In this document: in pieces, positions 34,183-42,636 of the stretch | Layout of the letters: each line of letters opens with the position of its first letter | How positions within the stretch are numbered: the first letter of the stretch is position 1 | Assembly: GCF_011009555.1 (NCBI RefSeq) | Contig: NZ_QXHD01000004.1 | Coordinates: 5,056,977-5,120,976, forward strand | Direction: 5' to 3' | Source of the DNA: Adonisia turfae CCMR0081 | Lineage (GTDB): Bacteria > Cyanobacteriota > Cyanobacteriia > Phormidesmidales > Phormidesmidaceae | DNA length: 64,000 nt | Made by a program: the position numbers and the translations under genes | The notes under the pieces: model-generated | What the model was told of the DNA's origin: nothing | The model's database searches: none | Seen by the model: only the letters and a program-made list of their open reading frames with translations

Positions 34183-34267
34183 TGCTTGTTGTTTGAAATC
34201 TTCCATACAATCAATCGCTAAAAGTTTCGTTATAATCAAATAAATGTTATTAGCAATAGCTAGTGAG

Positions 34268-34302
34268 TATTATCGAAAATTAAAATCGATAATATCAGGA
34301 GG
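34268..34302 (+). promoter_or_regulatory. Inverted repeat and ribosome site of DUF2267 gene
   Basis: TATTATCGA (34268-34276) and TCGATAATA (34286-34294) form a perfect 9-bp inverted repeat with a 9-base A/T spacer, immediately followed by a full AGGAGG ribosome site (34297-34302). It may be an operator or a leader hairpin controlling translation. Confidence 0.45.
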
Positions 34303-34307
34303 ATGTC

Positions 34308-34739
34308 ATGGCGGGAGCAGCTATCAATGAATCTCAGAAGGGCTTTTTAGAGCAGATAATGCAAAAGGCTAATTTCCCCGACATCTATGATGCTCGTGAC
34401 ACCACTGTTGTTGTGTTTCGAACCATGCGTGACATGATGACGACTGAAGCATCTGATCGTATTGAGGCGGCCTTTAGCAATCAAGAGATTGCTAAGCTCT
34501 GGCGAGACGACAATCCGATTGTGAGATTGATTAGTCGATTGCGCCCCCCACTTAAAATTGACTCCGAAATCTTTATGCGTCGCATTACCCAAGAAGGCAG
34601 TGTGCCCAAAGATGTTACTCCGCAGGGTGTGACTATCGCTGTTTTTTCAACCGTAAGAAATGAACTGCCCGCAGACATTGTGCAAGAAATTTCCGGTTAC
34701 CTCCCAGACGGAGTTAAGGTTTTGTGGGAACAGCTGTAG
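34308..34739 (+). CDS. DUF2267 domain protein
   Basis: 143 residues. Pattern of a short helix, DARDTTVVVFRTMRDMMTTEASDRIEAAF, then a second half (VTPQGVTIAVFSTVRNELPADIVQEISGYLPDGVKVLW) gives the duplicated helical unit of DUF2267, in which each half resembles the other (TTVVVFRTMRDMM versus VTIAVFSTVRNEL). These proteins are widespread in bacteria, often near stress genes, with no proven function. The very strong ribosome site suggests high expression. Confidence 0.82.
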   Translation: MAGAAINESQKGFLEQIMQKANFPDIYDARDTTVVVFRTMRDMMTTEASDRIEAAFSNQEIAKLWRDDNPIVRLISRLRPPLKIDSEIFMRRITQEGSVPKDVTPQGVTIAVFSTVRNELPADIVQEISGYLPDGVKVLWEQL

Positions 34740-34757
34740 GCCCCTAAAATCGGGCCT
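34738..34757 (+). terminator. Short hairpin at the end of DUF2267 gene
   Basis: AGGCCC (34738-34743) and GGGCCT (34752-34757) with an 8-base loop, starting inside the stop codon. No T tract follows; weak candidate. Confidence 0.35.
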
Positions 34758-34851
34758 CGCCGCCTGCCCTTTGTCTTGCACTAGTTCTCTCCTTTTACAA
34801 AAGAACAAAACCATGGTTTAACATCTCTGTAGATTTTATCAGAGCAACCCT

Positions 34852-35652
34852 TTAGCCAGATACTTTTGATGTAGAAACACCTTCTGAATCTGCATGGGAA
34901 CTGATAATTTGATTGCATATATCAATACACTCATTGCAAATGTAAGCAGGTATTGCATCTAATGCTGACCCCGCAATCAGTAAATTAACTTCAGTCTGAC
35001 TCTTGCCACAAAAGGAGCAGCAAAATTTTGTGGGTATCTGAGCAGCATGATTAGTAGACATTATTTTATTCTCCAGATTTAAAACAGATTGGGGCTGTAG
35101 CAGTGATAATTTTTCTTTGAGTTGATGACGTGATTTATGCAACCGTCCTTTGACAGCACCCACTGAAATATTTAAGTGCTCCGCCACTTCTTTTAAGCTG
35201 AGTTGCTCTTCATAGAACAGCAGCGTGGCTAATCGATTTTTTTCAGATAGTTGATCAACTGCACTCAGAACACTAATACGCAACTCCTCTTGTTCGACAA
35301 TTTTCTGAGGAGAGGCTGAACTACCAATCAATGGCTCATACATTAGCTTTTGAACCATGGTTTCAAGGGAAAAACAGATAACTTTATGGCGTTTGAGGTG
35401 ATTGCGGCAGATGTTTAACACAATGCCGTAAAGCCAGCTCTTAAAACGGGTTGGCTCCCGCAGCTTCTCTAGAGACAGATAGGCCTGTAACATGGCCTCT
35501 TGCACTAACTCTTGAGCTAAATCATCATTGCCCACTAAACGTTTTGCCAGACGTTGGGCCATCGGTTGGTAACGCAATACCAACTGACCGAATGCGGCCT
35601 TATTTCCCTGCCGTACTAGAAAAATTAATTCCTGATCGTTTTCCTCAGGCAT
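34852..35652 (-). CDS. ECF-type sigma factor fused to a ClpX-type zinc-binding domain
   Basis: 266 residues. The first 180 form an ECF sigma factor: region 2 ([58 protein letters not shown]) and region 4 ([40 protein letters not shown]). Residues about 208-250 are a C4 zinc finger strikingly like the N-terminal domain of Clp[18 protein letters not shown] then [14 protein letters not shown]. In ClpX that domain dimerises and recruits substrates and adaptors. No anti-sigma gene is adjacent; the fused domain may control the sigma factor by zinc, redox state or contact with ClpP-linked proteins. The junction is in frame with no sign of sequence error. Confidence 0.9.
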   Translation of the reverse strand: MPEENDQELIFLVRQGNKAAFGQLVLRYQPMAQRLAKRLVGNDDLAQELVQEAMLQAYLSLEKLREPTRFKSWLYGIVLNICRNHLKRHKVICFSLETMVQKLMYEPLIGSSASPQKIVEQEELRISVLSAVDQLSEKNRLATLLFYEEQLSLKEVAEHLNISVGAVKGRLHKSRHQLKEKLSLLQPQSVLNLENKIMSTNHAAQIPTKFCCSFCGKSQTEVNLLIAGSALDAIPAYICNECIDICNQIISSHADSEGVSTSKVSG

Positions 35653-35797
35653 GTCTGTTCTATAACACTAACTGGCTAATAAATAGTGGCAGGGTAGTCC
35701 AAAAAGGTTACTTCGCCATGGCCAGTGAGTTGCCAAATCGAATGAAATATTTAGTTAGGAGGATAAGGCAGTTAGTGGTAAGTTTTTATGGATTTTG

Positions 35798-36316
35798 ATG
35801 TGTTTGAATCAAAGCTCTAGTCAGCACGTCGAGAGTAGCAGCCCATTTGTTGATAGCCCAATGACTGTTCTGAATCAGCCTAATCCCAAAAGTCATGGAC
35901 TAAAGCTAGGATGCTTGGGGTGTGCTGGCATGCTTGCAATTATCATCGGCCTCGGCAGTCTATGGCTCTTGGCTCCTAACTGGGTCGAAAACCATAACCC
36001 GTTCATGCAGCAACATATGATCGATGTGGCCTGGGAATGGGGAAATTTTGCGCCTATCCCACCCGAGGCGACGGATTTGCAGATTATGACGTCGGGTAGC
36101 TCATTTTCTAGAACCTTTAGGGGCTCATTTTCCGCTGAGCGTTCGATTCTAGAAAAGTGGATTCAAGACTCGCCAGGATTGAATTTAGACGAAGGGACCC
36201 GATTGGAGTCGGGCAAATTTCGCTATACCATTAGCCCCAACGGTGGAGCTGGCTTTGGCTCAGTCGATCTTGATCCCCAAGGCAATATGATTTATTTCAC
36301 GGTCTCATGGAGTTAA
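35798..36316 (+). CDS. Hypothetical single-span membrane protein
   Basis: About 172 residues from ATG 35798 (ATG 35861 is an alternative; neither has a good ribosome site). A short N-terminal tail precedes GCLGCAGMLAIIIGLGSLWLLAP, one membrane helix with two Cys at its start; the rest would be extracytoplasmic and ends with a beta-rich domain (GSFSAERSILEKWIQDSP, FRYTISPNGGAGFGSV). No family recognised. Divergent from the ECF sigma gene, so it could be a target or partner, but this is only positional. Confidence 0.65.
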   Translation: MCLNQSSSQHVESSSPFVDSPMTVLNQPNPKSHGLKLGCLGCAGMLAIIIGLGSLWLLAPNWVENHNPFMQQHMIDVAWEWGNFAPIPPEATDLQIMTSGSSFSRTFRGSFSAERSILEKWIQDSPGLNLDEGTRLESGKFRYTISPNGGAGFGSVDLDPQGNMIYFTVSWS

Positions 36317-36442
36317 TCGAGGGCTCTAGCATCCAGTGATGGAGATGGTGCGCTTTTGTAACAGTCGTCAACCCAGTCTGGGCGATAGGCGATGGCCTGG
36401 CCAAGTACCCAGGAGCTGATCCACTTTGCCAAGGTTATCCCA

Positions 36443-36949
36443 ATGATTACTCTACGTCCTGCCACATCTGACGATTTAGCTGTACTGCGTCACTGGGACG
36501 AACAGCCCCATGTAATCGCCTCCGATCCTGATGATGACTGGCAGTGGGAGATAGAACTCAGCCGCTCACCGACCTGGCGTGAGCAGTTGATTGCTGAACT
36601 AGATGGGCGACCCATTGGCTGTATTCAGATTATTGATCCAGCCCTGGAAGAGAGTCACTATTGGGGCGATGTGCCTGCCAATTTGAGGGCTATCGACCTT
36701 TGGATTGGTGCGGCTTCTGACCTGGGCAAAGGCTATGGAACGCAGATGATGCGTCTGGCACTGACCCGCTGTTTTACCGACTCAGCTGTGGTGGCTGTGC
36801 TGATTGATCCATTGGTTAGCAATACCCGAGCCCACCGTTTTTATGAACGGCTAGGCTTTCAGCAAATTGAGCGTCGTCAGTTTGGAGGCAGTGACTGTTT
36901 TGTTTATCGCCTCAATCGAGAGGGTTGGGACAGTTTGAATCGGGATTAG
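36443..36949 (+). CDS. GNAT acetyltransferase, AAC(6')-like
   Basis: 168 residues from ATG 36443, with AAGG at 36431-36434. The GNAT core is clear: LRPATSDDLAVLRHW at the start, IAELDGRPIGCIQIID, acetyl-CoA loop DLGKGYGTQMMRL and NTRAHRFYERLGFQ. The central part (RAIDLWIGAASDLGKGYGT) closely follows aminoglycoside 6'-N-acetyltransferases of the AAC(6')-Ib group and related siderophore acetyltransferases. An amine-bearing small molecule is a likely acceptor; resistance is not implied by sequence alone. Confidence 0.85.
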   Translation: MITLRPATSDDLAVLRHWDEQPHVIASDPDDDWQWEIELSRSPTWREQLIAELDGRPIGCIQIIDPALEESHYWGDVPANLRAIDLWIGAASDLGKGYGTQMMRLALTRCFTDSAVVAVLIDPLVSNTRAHRFYERLGFQQIERRQFGGSDCFVYRLNREGWDSLNRD

Positions 36950-37009
36950 TGTTCGAGTTATGTTAGCCTCACTAACGCTGCCATCAGAAAGGATAGATAA
37001 GCAAGAATT

Positions 37010-37558
37010 ATGCAATTGGTAATAGCTATCGTATCGGGGCTAATTACATTGTTGGCATCGTCCTTAATCGCGGTTTATCAATCCCGTACTGAATTCCGCA
37101 AGCTGACGAAACAATTAGAACAGACCTACACAACGTCACTCTTTGACAAACGCTTAGAGGTCTATCCTGTTCTGTTTAAGGCCCTGAATCAGCTCAACCA
37201 TAAAATTGAATATAGTTCGCCCGACAAACAACAGCTCATCGAATTTCAACGCCAATATGATGAGTGGATTTCTGCCCATGCCATTTTGCTAACACCCACG
37301 ACAGCTAAGGTGATTTGGGGATATCACAACTATCTTATTGAGCTACTAGAAGAAAATTACGAAGGTTCCATCCCTCTGGAACAATGGATCGAAATACGAA
37401 ATATTCAGATTGTTATTGGTAAATTTTTACGGGCAGAAATTGGCGTGTTTGATACCACAGCAGCCGGCATTCCTGAACTGGAGAGACCCCATGTTAAAGC
37501 CATTATCGATCAGCTACAGCGGAGTTCTCAAAAGATTCGTAATCGCTTTGGCTATTGA
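37010..37558 (+). CDS. Hypothetical membrane-anchored protein
   Basis: 182 residues. An N-terminal hydrophobic helix (LVIAIVSGLITLLASSLIAVY) anchors a cytoplasmic helical domain rich in charged residues (TEFRKLTKQLEQTYTTSLFD, KRLEVYPVLFKALNQL). No signal-peptide cleavage site. Resembles uncharacterised cyanobacterial proteins with a membrane anchor and helical bundle; no family name can be given. Confidence 0.7.
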   Translation: MQLVIAIVSGLITLLASSLIAVYQSRTEFRKLTKQLEQTYTTSLFDKRLEVYPVLFKALNQLNHKIEYSSPDKQQLIEFQRQYDEWISAHAILLTPTTAKVIWGYHNYLIELLEENYEGSIPLEQWIEIRNIQIVIGKFLRAEIGVFDTTAAGIPELERPHVKAIIDQLQRSSQKIRNRFGY

Positions 37559-37662
37559 GCCATTGGTGAGCACAGTGTACCTGGGGGATATATCAGAATT
37601 CAAACTGATTTGAATCAGATCTAAGATGCTTGTATCACAGTTCTGTTTCACTCGAACCCACC

Positions 37663-38848
37663 ATGATGAAATCCTGGCTCCGCCCCCCTCGCCTCTGGGT
37701 AGGTGAGACCGCAGACGAACAGCACCGCGACGAACAGCACCGCCATGCTACTTGGCTAGAGCTATTTTACGATCTGGTGTTTGTGGTAGCCATTTCTCAG
37801 CTGGCACACAAACTCAGTGTAGATGTTTCAGTCTATGGATTTCTAAGTTTTGCAGCCCTGTTTGTGCCCCTATGGTGGGTCTGGATTGGCACAACTTTCT
37901 ATGCCAACCGGTTTGATAATGACGATGTGGTCCGGCGTATTTTAATGGGGCTGCAAATGCTGGCGGTGGCGGCCCTGGCCGTCAATGTGCACCATGGCCT
38001 GGATGACAGTTCCAGTAGCTTTGCCCTGGCCTATGTTGCGTCTAGACTGATGTTGGTGCTGGAATACCTCTGGGCTGGCTGGCATATTCCGCAAGCGCGA
38101 GGTTTAACGAATCGCTACGCTGTGGGGTTTAGTGTAGGCGCACTGCTATGGCTAATTTCGGCCTTTGTACCGCTGTCGCTTCGCTTCGTTCTATGGACAG
38201 TTGGCCTGGCGGTGGATTTTATCACACCCATGTTAGCGAGGACCATGGTGCAACAGCTGCCGCCACATCCGGAGCACCTGCCTGAGCGTTTTGGTTTGTT
38301 TACCATCATTGTGTTGGGCGAGGCTATTATTGCGGTGGTCAACGGCGTGTCTGAGATGCATTGGGAGTTTGCCAGTACGCTATGTGCGATCGCAGGTTTC
38401 ACCATCGCCTTTTCTCTCTGGTGGCTATACTTTGAAAATGTGTCCGGCTCTGCCCTAGAAACTGCCCGCACCTCTGGCCGCGTCCAGATTTTACAGCTGT
38501 GGCTTTATATCCATTTACCCCTGGTGATTGGATTAGCAGCAACCGGGATCGGTGTGGAAATCGGCTGGCCATGCTGGAGTTTTAGCCACTCCAGAACGAT
38601 GGCTGTTGTGTGGTTCAGTAGCACTTTGTTATGGCTCATTGGCCGTACTACATCGCATGGGGGTGATTTTCATGTGTAAGGCCCGAACCCGCCATCGATT
38701 AGTGGGTATGGCCGCTATGCTAGGTGTAGGACTAGTGGGGACTGAGCTCTCCGCCATGGGGGTAATGAGTTTTGTTGCCCTGATGGGAATTGTGCAAGTG
38801 GGGCTTGATCTCTATCAGGGTAAACCTGCGTCCTTAAAGGCAGCGTAG
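37663..38848 (+). pseudogene. ltrA: Low-temperature requirement protein A (LtrA) gene with a frameshift
   Basis: The first frame (ATG 37663) encodes an LtrA protein: HATWLELFYDLVFVVAISQL is the family signature, followed by about eight membrane segments. After GLAATGIGVE the frame runs into unrelated residues, while the +1 frame continues the family sequence (GHAGVLATPERWLLCGSVAL) to the stop at 38846-38848. Removing one A from the AAA at 38558-38560 restores a single product of about 394 residues, the normal length. This is a true frameshift or a sequencing error; no other damage is seen. LtrA proteins are multi-span membrane proteins of uncertain role. Confidence 0.85.
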
Positions 38849-38872
38849 GATGTTGGGGCACACAGAATGCAG

Positions 38873-38893
38873 GGATGCCTCGCCGTGCATCCC
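38873..38893. terminator. Short hairpin between ltrA and SDR genes
   Basis: GGGATGC and GCATCCC flank a 7-base loop in the 77-base gap. It may end the ltrA transcript; no T tract is seen. Confidence 0.3.
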
Positions 38894-38925
38894 GACGGGG
38901 TATTTGTTATTAGGGCATACATGTC

Positions 38926-39678
38926 GTGAACACAGACAAGGTTATGGTCATTACTGGAGGCAGCCGTGGCATTGGGGCGGCAACGGCGTCTTTAGCCGCA
39001 GAACGTGGCTATGCGGTGTGTGTAAACTATCGTCGGAACCATCAGGCGGCAAATGCGGTTGTTGAGAAGATTCGACAACAAGGGGGTAAGGGAGTTGCGA
39101 TCGCAGCTGACATCGCAATAGAAGCCGAGGTGATCGCCCTCTTCAATGCAGTAGATCATCAGCTAGGTACAATCACAGCCCTGGTCAACAATGCAGGAAT
39201 TTTAGAACAACAAACCCGCGTAGAGAATCTAGATGCCGCCCGCCTCAATCGAGTTTTGGCAACCAATGTCACCGGGGCATTTCTATGTGCCCGAGAAGCC
39301 ATCAAACGCATGTCTACCAAGCGCGGTGGCCCAGGAGGGGCCATTGTCAATATCTCTTCAGTCGCCGCCCGTCTAGGGGCGGCAGGTGAATATGTAGATT
39401 ACGCTGCATCTAAAGGGGCGATAGATGCTATGACCCTAGGGTTGGCTAAAGAAGTAGCCGCAGAAGGGATTCGAGTCAATGCCGTGCGTCCAGGATTTAT
39501 TTATACGGACATTCATGGCGATGGTGGCGAGCCAGGACGTGTGGATCGAGTGAAAGAATTTTTACCCATGAAACGGGGTGGGAAAGCGGTGGAAGTGGCC
39601 CAGGCTATCCTGTGGCTGTTATCAAACGAAGCATCCTATACAACCGGTACGTTTATTGAAGTTGCTGGGGGAAGATAG
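38926..39678 (+). CDS. SDR family oxidoreductase (glucose-1-dehydrogenase-like)
   Basis: 250 residues with GTG start 38926; ATG 38944 is a less likely alternative. Cofactor loop TGGSRGIGAATA, NNAGIL, catalytic Ser in VNISSVAARLG, and YAASK are all intact, followed by RVNAVRPGFIYTDI. NRRN-type residues after the second strand (VNYRRNHQAA) favour NADP. This is a classical, active SDR of the FabG/glucose-1-dehydrogenase type; the substrate is unknown. Codon use and HIP1 (GCGATCGC near 39098) match the genome. Confidence 0.92.
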   Translation: MNTDKVMVITGGSRGIGAATASLAAERGYAVCVNYRRNHQAANAVVEKIRQQGGKGVAIAADIAIEAEVIALFNAVDHQLGTITALVNNAGILEQQTRVENLDAARLNRVLATNVTGAFLCAREAIKRMSTKRGGPGGAIVNISSVAARLGAAGEYVDYAASKGAIDAMTLGLAKEVAAEGIRVNAVRPGFIYTDIHGDGGEPGRVDRVKEFLPMKRGGKAVEVAQAILWLLSNEASYTTGTFIEVAGGR

Positions 39679-39696
39679 CTCTGCCCCCTTGTAAAC

Positions 39697-39954
39697 CTAA
39701 TTTTGCTTGCTAGCAGCGGCTAAAAAGTAGCGCTTGCCATTCTGTTCCAGCACAATACCATTGTTGTCAGAATCAAGAACGTTGTGGTCAGTTAATGCTG
39801 AAAAAGGGATAAAATCGCCTTGCTCTGTCAAAATGCCCATGATTTTGCCGGAGGACGTTTTCTCTTTCTTTGGAGTTTCTGAATTAGCACCGGCTCCCTT
39901 GGCCATCAGAAGCAGTAATGCAAACGGTAGAAAAACAAGAACTGCAGGTGACAT
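39697..39954 (-). CDS. Small secreted or membrane-anchored hypothetical protein
   Basis: 85 residues. N-terminal hydrophobic helix (AVLVFLPFALLLLMAKGAGA) typical of a signal peptide or anchor, then a Lys-rich linker and a small domain (GKIMGILTEQGDFIPFSALT, GIVLEQNGKRYFLAAAS). Family not recognised. Convergent with the SDR gene. Confidence 0.6.
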   Translation of the reverse strand: MSPAVLVFLPFALLLLMAKGAGANSETPKKEKTSSGKIMGILTEQGDFIPFSALTDHNVLDSDNNGIVLEQNGKRYFLAAASKQN

Positions 39955-40200
39955 TGGCTTTTCCTCGTAAGGGTGGCAGAAAAATAACCGACGTTTATTG
40001 AAGTCTCTGTATGCTTCAATGTCCTCACTTTAAATTCCTACAAATATTTTTGAAATGATCAAATGCACCAACTTTCTGACTAAAAAGCGCGATGTAGCTT
40101 TGTAGTTTTCTGCAAAGCAATGCCGAAATTTAATACCATTGCTGGAGCCCTTTAGAATGGGTTAGCATGCTTTAGCTTTTTTCCGTTCCCTTTGTTTCTT

Positions 40201-40668
40201 ATGCCTGCCCCATCTCCCAATGCTGATTTTCTACACACATGGCGATATGCGCTGGCACCTTACAACTTAGGCTATAAGGTCAAACTGGTCTCACAGCTAA
40301 TGTATCGGGATTTTCTAGAGCGCTTAGACCCCCATGGATTGACCCCGTTTCACTATCTCGTCCTATGCTGCCTTTGGGAGGAGGATGGACTCTCAACGTC
40401 CGGCATTGCCAGCAAGCTGAAGCAATTGGGAGCCACACTTACGGGCGTTGTTGACCGCATGGAAGATCGCAATCTGGTCTATCGAGAACGCGCTGCTAAC
40501 GATCGCCGGATTATTCGTATTTGGCTGACTGACGAAGGCAAAAAGTTAATGACCATTCTCCCACCCCTTGGCGCTGAAACCCTGAACAAAGCAACCCAGG
40601 GCATGTCCAAAACAGAACAGGACACCGCCTTGAGATTACTCGATCAAATCACCCAAAATTTACTCTAA
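40201..40668 (+). CDS. MarR family transcriptional regulator
   Basis: 155 residues from ATG 40201 (TTG 40192 alternative). The winged helix is clear: LTPFHYLVLCCLWEEDGLST, SGIASKLKQLGATLTGVVDR, MEDRNLVYRERAANDRRIIR (the DxRxxxI wing motif NDRRIIRIWLT). MarR proteins usually repress neighbouring genes and release on binding phenolics or oxidants. The next gene, for a four-helix membrane protein, is a probable target. Confidence 0.92.
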   Translation: MPAPSPNADFLHTWRYALAPYNLGYKVKLVSQLMYRDFLERLDPHGLTPFHYLVLCCLWEEDGLSTSGIASKLKQLGATLTGVVDRMEDRNLVYRERAANDRRIIRIWLTDEGKKLMTILPPLGAETLNKATQGMSKTEQDTALRLLDQITQNLL

Positions 40669-40814
40669 TCATTTATCACTCAAACCTATTGAGATCTCCA
40701 AGGTTGCTTTTTTGAAAATTACTTAATATATTGACTATTAATACATTGATCTTTTTAAAGATCGAGCGAACGCTAGTTATTTCAAAGTTTGATCGCCGCC
40801 GTTGGAGAGAACGT

Positions 40815-41327
40815 ATGTCAAAGCTTAGTCCTAATCAAAAGAAGTGGTTACTGTCAGGCCATATCGGCTTCGCTGCCCTATGGACCGGCACTGTTTTAAG
40901 TATGTTTCTGCTGTCGCTGCAGAATACATCCAGCGTGAATGCAGATGCTATGTATAGCCTTAATGCTGCCATCAATCTATTGGATGATTGGATTGTGATT
41001 CCTGCAGCAATGGGTTCAGTGGTTACAGCTACAGCACTTTGTTGGGGAACGAACTACGGATTTACTAAATTTTATTGGGTGCTGGCAAAATGGTTGCTGA
41101 CAACAGGTTTAATCCTGTTTGGAACATTTTGGCTATTTCCCTGGGGACAAGCTTCTGAAGCAATTTCCAGGCAAGAAGGATTACAAGCTTTCTCAAATGC
41201 CACCTATACATTTGACGCCATGGGAGTGCTATTGGGAACCGCAACACAAGTATTATTCCTGCTCATTATTATTGGCATCTCAGTTTTGAAACCGTGGGGT
41301 AGACGCCCTGCTGGAGAAAAAGATTAA
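40815..41327 (+). CDS. Four-helix membrane protein of unknown function
   Basis: 170 residues from ATG 40815 with GGAGAG at 40804-40809. Four hydrophobic spans: WLLSGHIGFAALWTGTVLSM, WIVIPAAMGSVVTATALCWG, WVLAKWLLTTGLILFGTFWL, GVLLGTATQVLFLLIIIGIS. Similar in topology to DUF2269-type small membrane proteins, but this assignment is tentative. Follows a MarR regulator on the same strand. Confidence 0.7.
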   Translation: MSKLSPNQKKWLLSGHIGFAALWTGTVLSMFLLSLQNTSSVNADAMYSLNAAINLLDDWIVIPAAMGSVVTATALCWGTNYGFTKFYWVLAKWLLTTGLILFGTFWLFPWGQASEAISRQEGLQAFSNATYTFDAMGVLLGTATQVLFLLIIIGISVLKPWGRRPAGEKD

Positions 41328-41363
41328 CTGTTTCTGCTTTAAAAGAAAACTCAAACCACCCAA

Positions 41364-42047
41364 TCAAGACGCTAACTGTGCCACCATCTCAGCTCGAGAT
41401 GAAACCTTTAACTTTCGAAACATCCGCTTTAATGCCTGTTTCACTGAGTTCTCCGTAATCCACAGTTCAGTACCAATTTCTTTATTAGTCATCCCTCGGG
41501 CAACCAGCTCTGCGATTTGAGCTTCCCGTGGGGTGAGGCAGTTGTTGTGAAACACAATAGGTGCGGGCTTAGCCTGTAAAACAGCCAATCGTGTAGACAC
41601 ATGTAAACACAGAGCACTTAAATCCGCTAGATTTTCAGTCGTAAACTTGGGGTCCTGGCGATGGCGAGTCACAGCGATGCCGCCCACCAGCTGCCCCTGG
41701 CTGACAATGGGGCCAACCATAACATGACCATGATCGGCGCGAGGGCAAATCGTTTGCCATACACCAGGGGGCAAAATCACTTCATCATGAACCGCTGCAT
41801 GATTTTGCATCAAGTAGCGCAGCACAGGATTATGATCCAAGGATAAAGCCTTTTTTAGCAATGGTGGCGTACGGTCATCAAGGGTTGGCAATTGGTCTAG
41901 AAAATACAGGTTCCATCGCTTAGCTGCAAAATACTGCCCAACCTCTGCCATAAACACCTGGCTCAGCTCAGCTTCCGTCTGTGCCTGGACAATTGTCTGA
42001 AACAAGCTTTGTAGAGGAGCTTTGATGAGGGGTTCCATGGCACTCAC
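41364..42047 (-). CDS. LuxR-type regulator with GAF-like sensor domain
   Basis: 227 residues. The N-terminal part resembles a GAF domain (ELSQVFMAEVGQYFAAKRWN, GPIVSQGQLVGGIAVTRH, LSALCLHVSTRL). The C-terminal 60 residues are a LuxR helix-turn-helix (LTPREAQIAELVARGMTNKE, IGTELWITENSVKQALKRMF). It lacks an Asp-receiver domain, so it responds to a ligand or redox signal through GAF. Divergent from a small membrane-protein gene across a 90-base control region. Confidence 0.88.
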   Translation of the reverse strand: MSAMEPLIKAPLQSLFQTIVQAQTEAELSQVFMAEVGQYFAAKRWNLYFLDQLPTLDDRTPPLLKKALSLDHNPVLRYLMQNHAAVHDEVILPPGVWQTICPRADHGHVMVGPIVSQGQLVGGIAVTRHRQDPKFTTENLADLSALCLHVSTRLAVLQAKPAPIVFHNNCLTPREAQIAELVARGMTNKEIGTELWITENSVKQALKRMFRKLKVSSRAEMVAQLAS

Positions 42048-42137
42048 TTTTTGCCGCTAGACAAAAGTGTACCCGATCGAGGTCTAGGCGTCAGAAAATA
42101 GCCGCCTTAGGGTAGGAGGGTAGCAAGCAAAAGAATT

Positions 42138-42596
42138 ATGCCTTCATCCTCTTTATCTAAGACGATAGATGCGCTGCCAATGGCTGTTGACACAACTCCG
42201 AATCCAAGATTTAGTGTTGTTGGGTTTTATGTCGTAACTGTTGTGTTTAACCTCCTTTTTGGGGTGCAACTGTTGACAGCGGGTGTAGCCTATTTTGAGA
42301 ATCCTAGCTGGTGGCAAGCCCATGTATGGCTGGTGAGGGGATACAGTGGTTTATCTCTGGTGCTAGTCATGTGGGCCTATGGGGCTGCTTTTTCGCGGCG
42401 TATTCGTATCCTGACAGTGAGTATGCCTATTTTATTAGGAGTTCAGTTTTTGACAATTCATTGGCATCCACCATTTTTGCCAGTGTCATTAGCCATTGTG
42501 CATCCCTTAGTTGGGTTCTTTTTGGTTTCTGTTTCCTCTACGCTGGTGCATCGGGCATGGCGAATTGTCTCACCGAGAAAAGTAGCTGAAATTTAG
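42138..42596 (+). CDS. Small multi-span membrane protein
   Basis: 152 residues with four hydrophobic spans (VVGFYVVTVVFNLLFGVQLL, GYSGLSLVLVMWAYGAAF, ILTVSMPILLGVQFLTI, VSLAIVHPLVGFFLVSVSST). The early FGVQLLTAGVAYF and the HPLVGFF recall DUF6220 proteins; the match is by eye. Divergent from the LuxR-type regulator, which may control it. Confidence 0.65.
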   Translation: MPSSSLSKTIDALPMAVDTTPNPRFSVVGFYVVTVVFNLLFGVQLLTAGVAYFENPSWWQAHVWLVRGYSGLSLVLVMWAYGAAFSRRIRILTVSMPILLGVQFLTIHWHPPFLPVSLAIVHPLVGFFLVSVSSTLVHRAWRIVSPRKVAEI

Positions 42597-42636
42597 GCTA
42601 GATAGAAAATTGTCAGATAGTTTCTAGGAGAAAACC

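Noticed and set aside
42311-42589. Second frame inside the small membrane-protein gene
   Set aside because: It lies entirely within the better-supported gene at 42138-42596 and has hydrophobicity expected from the shadow of membrane helices.
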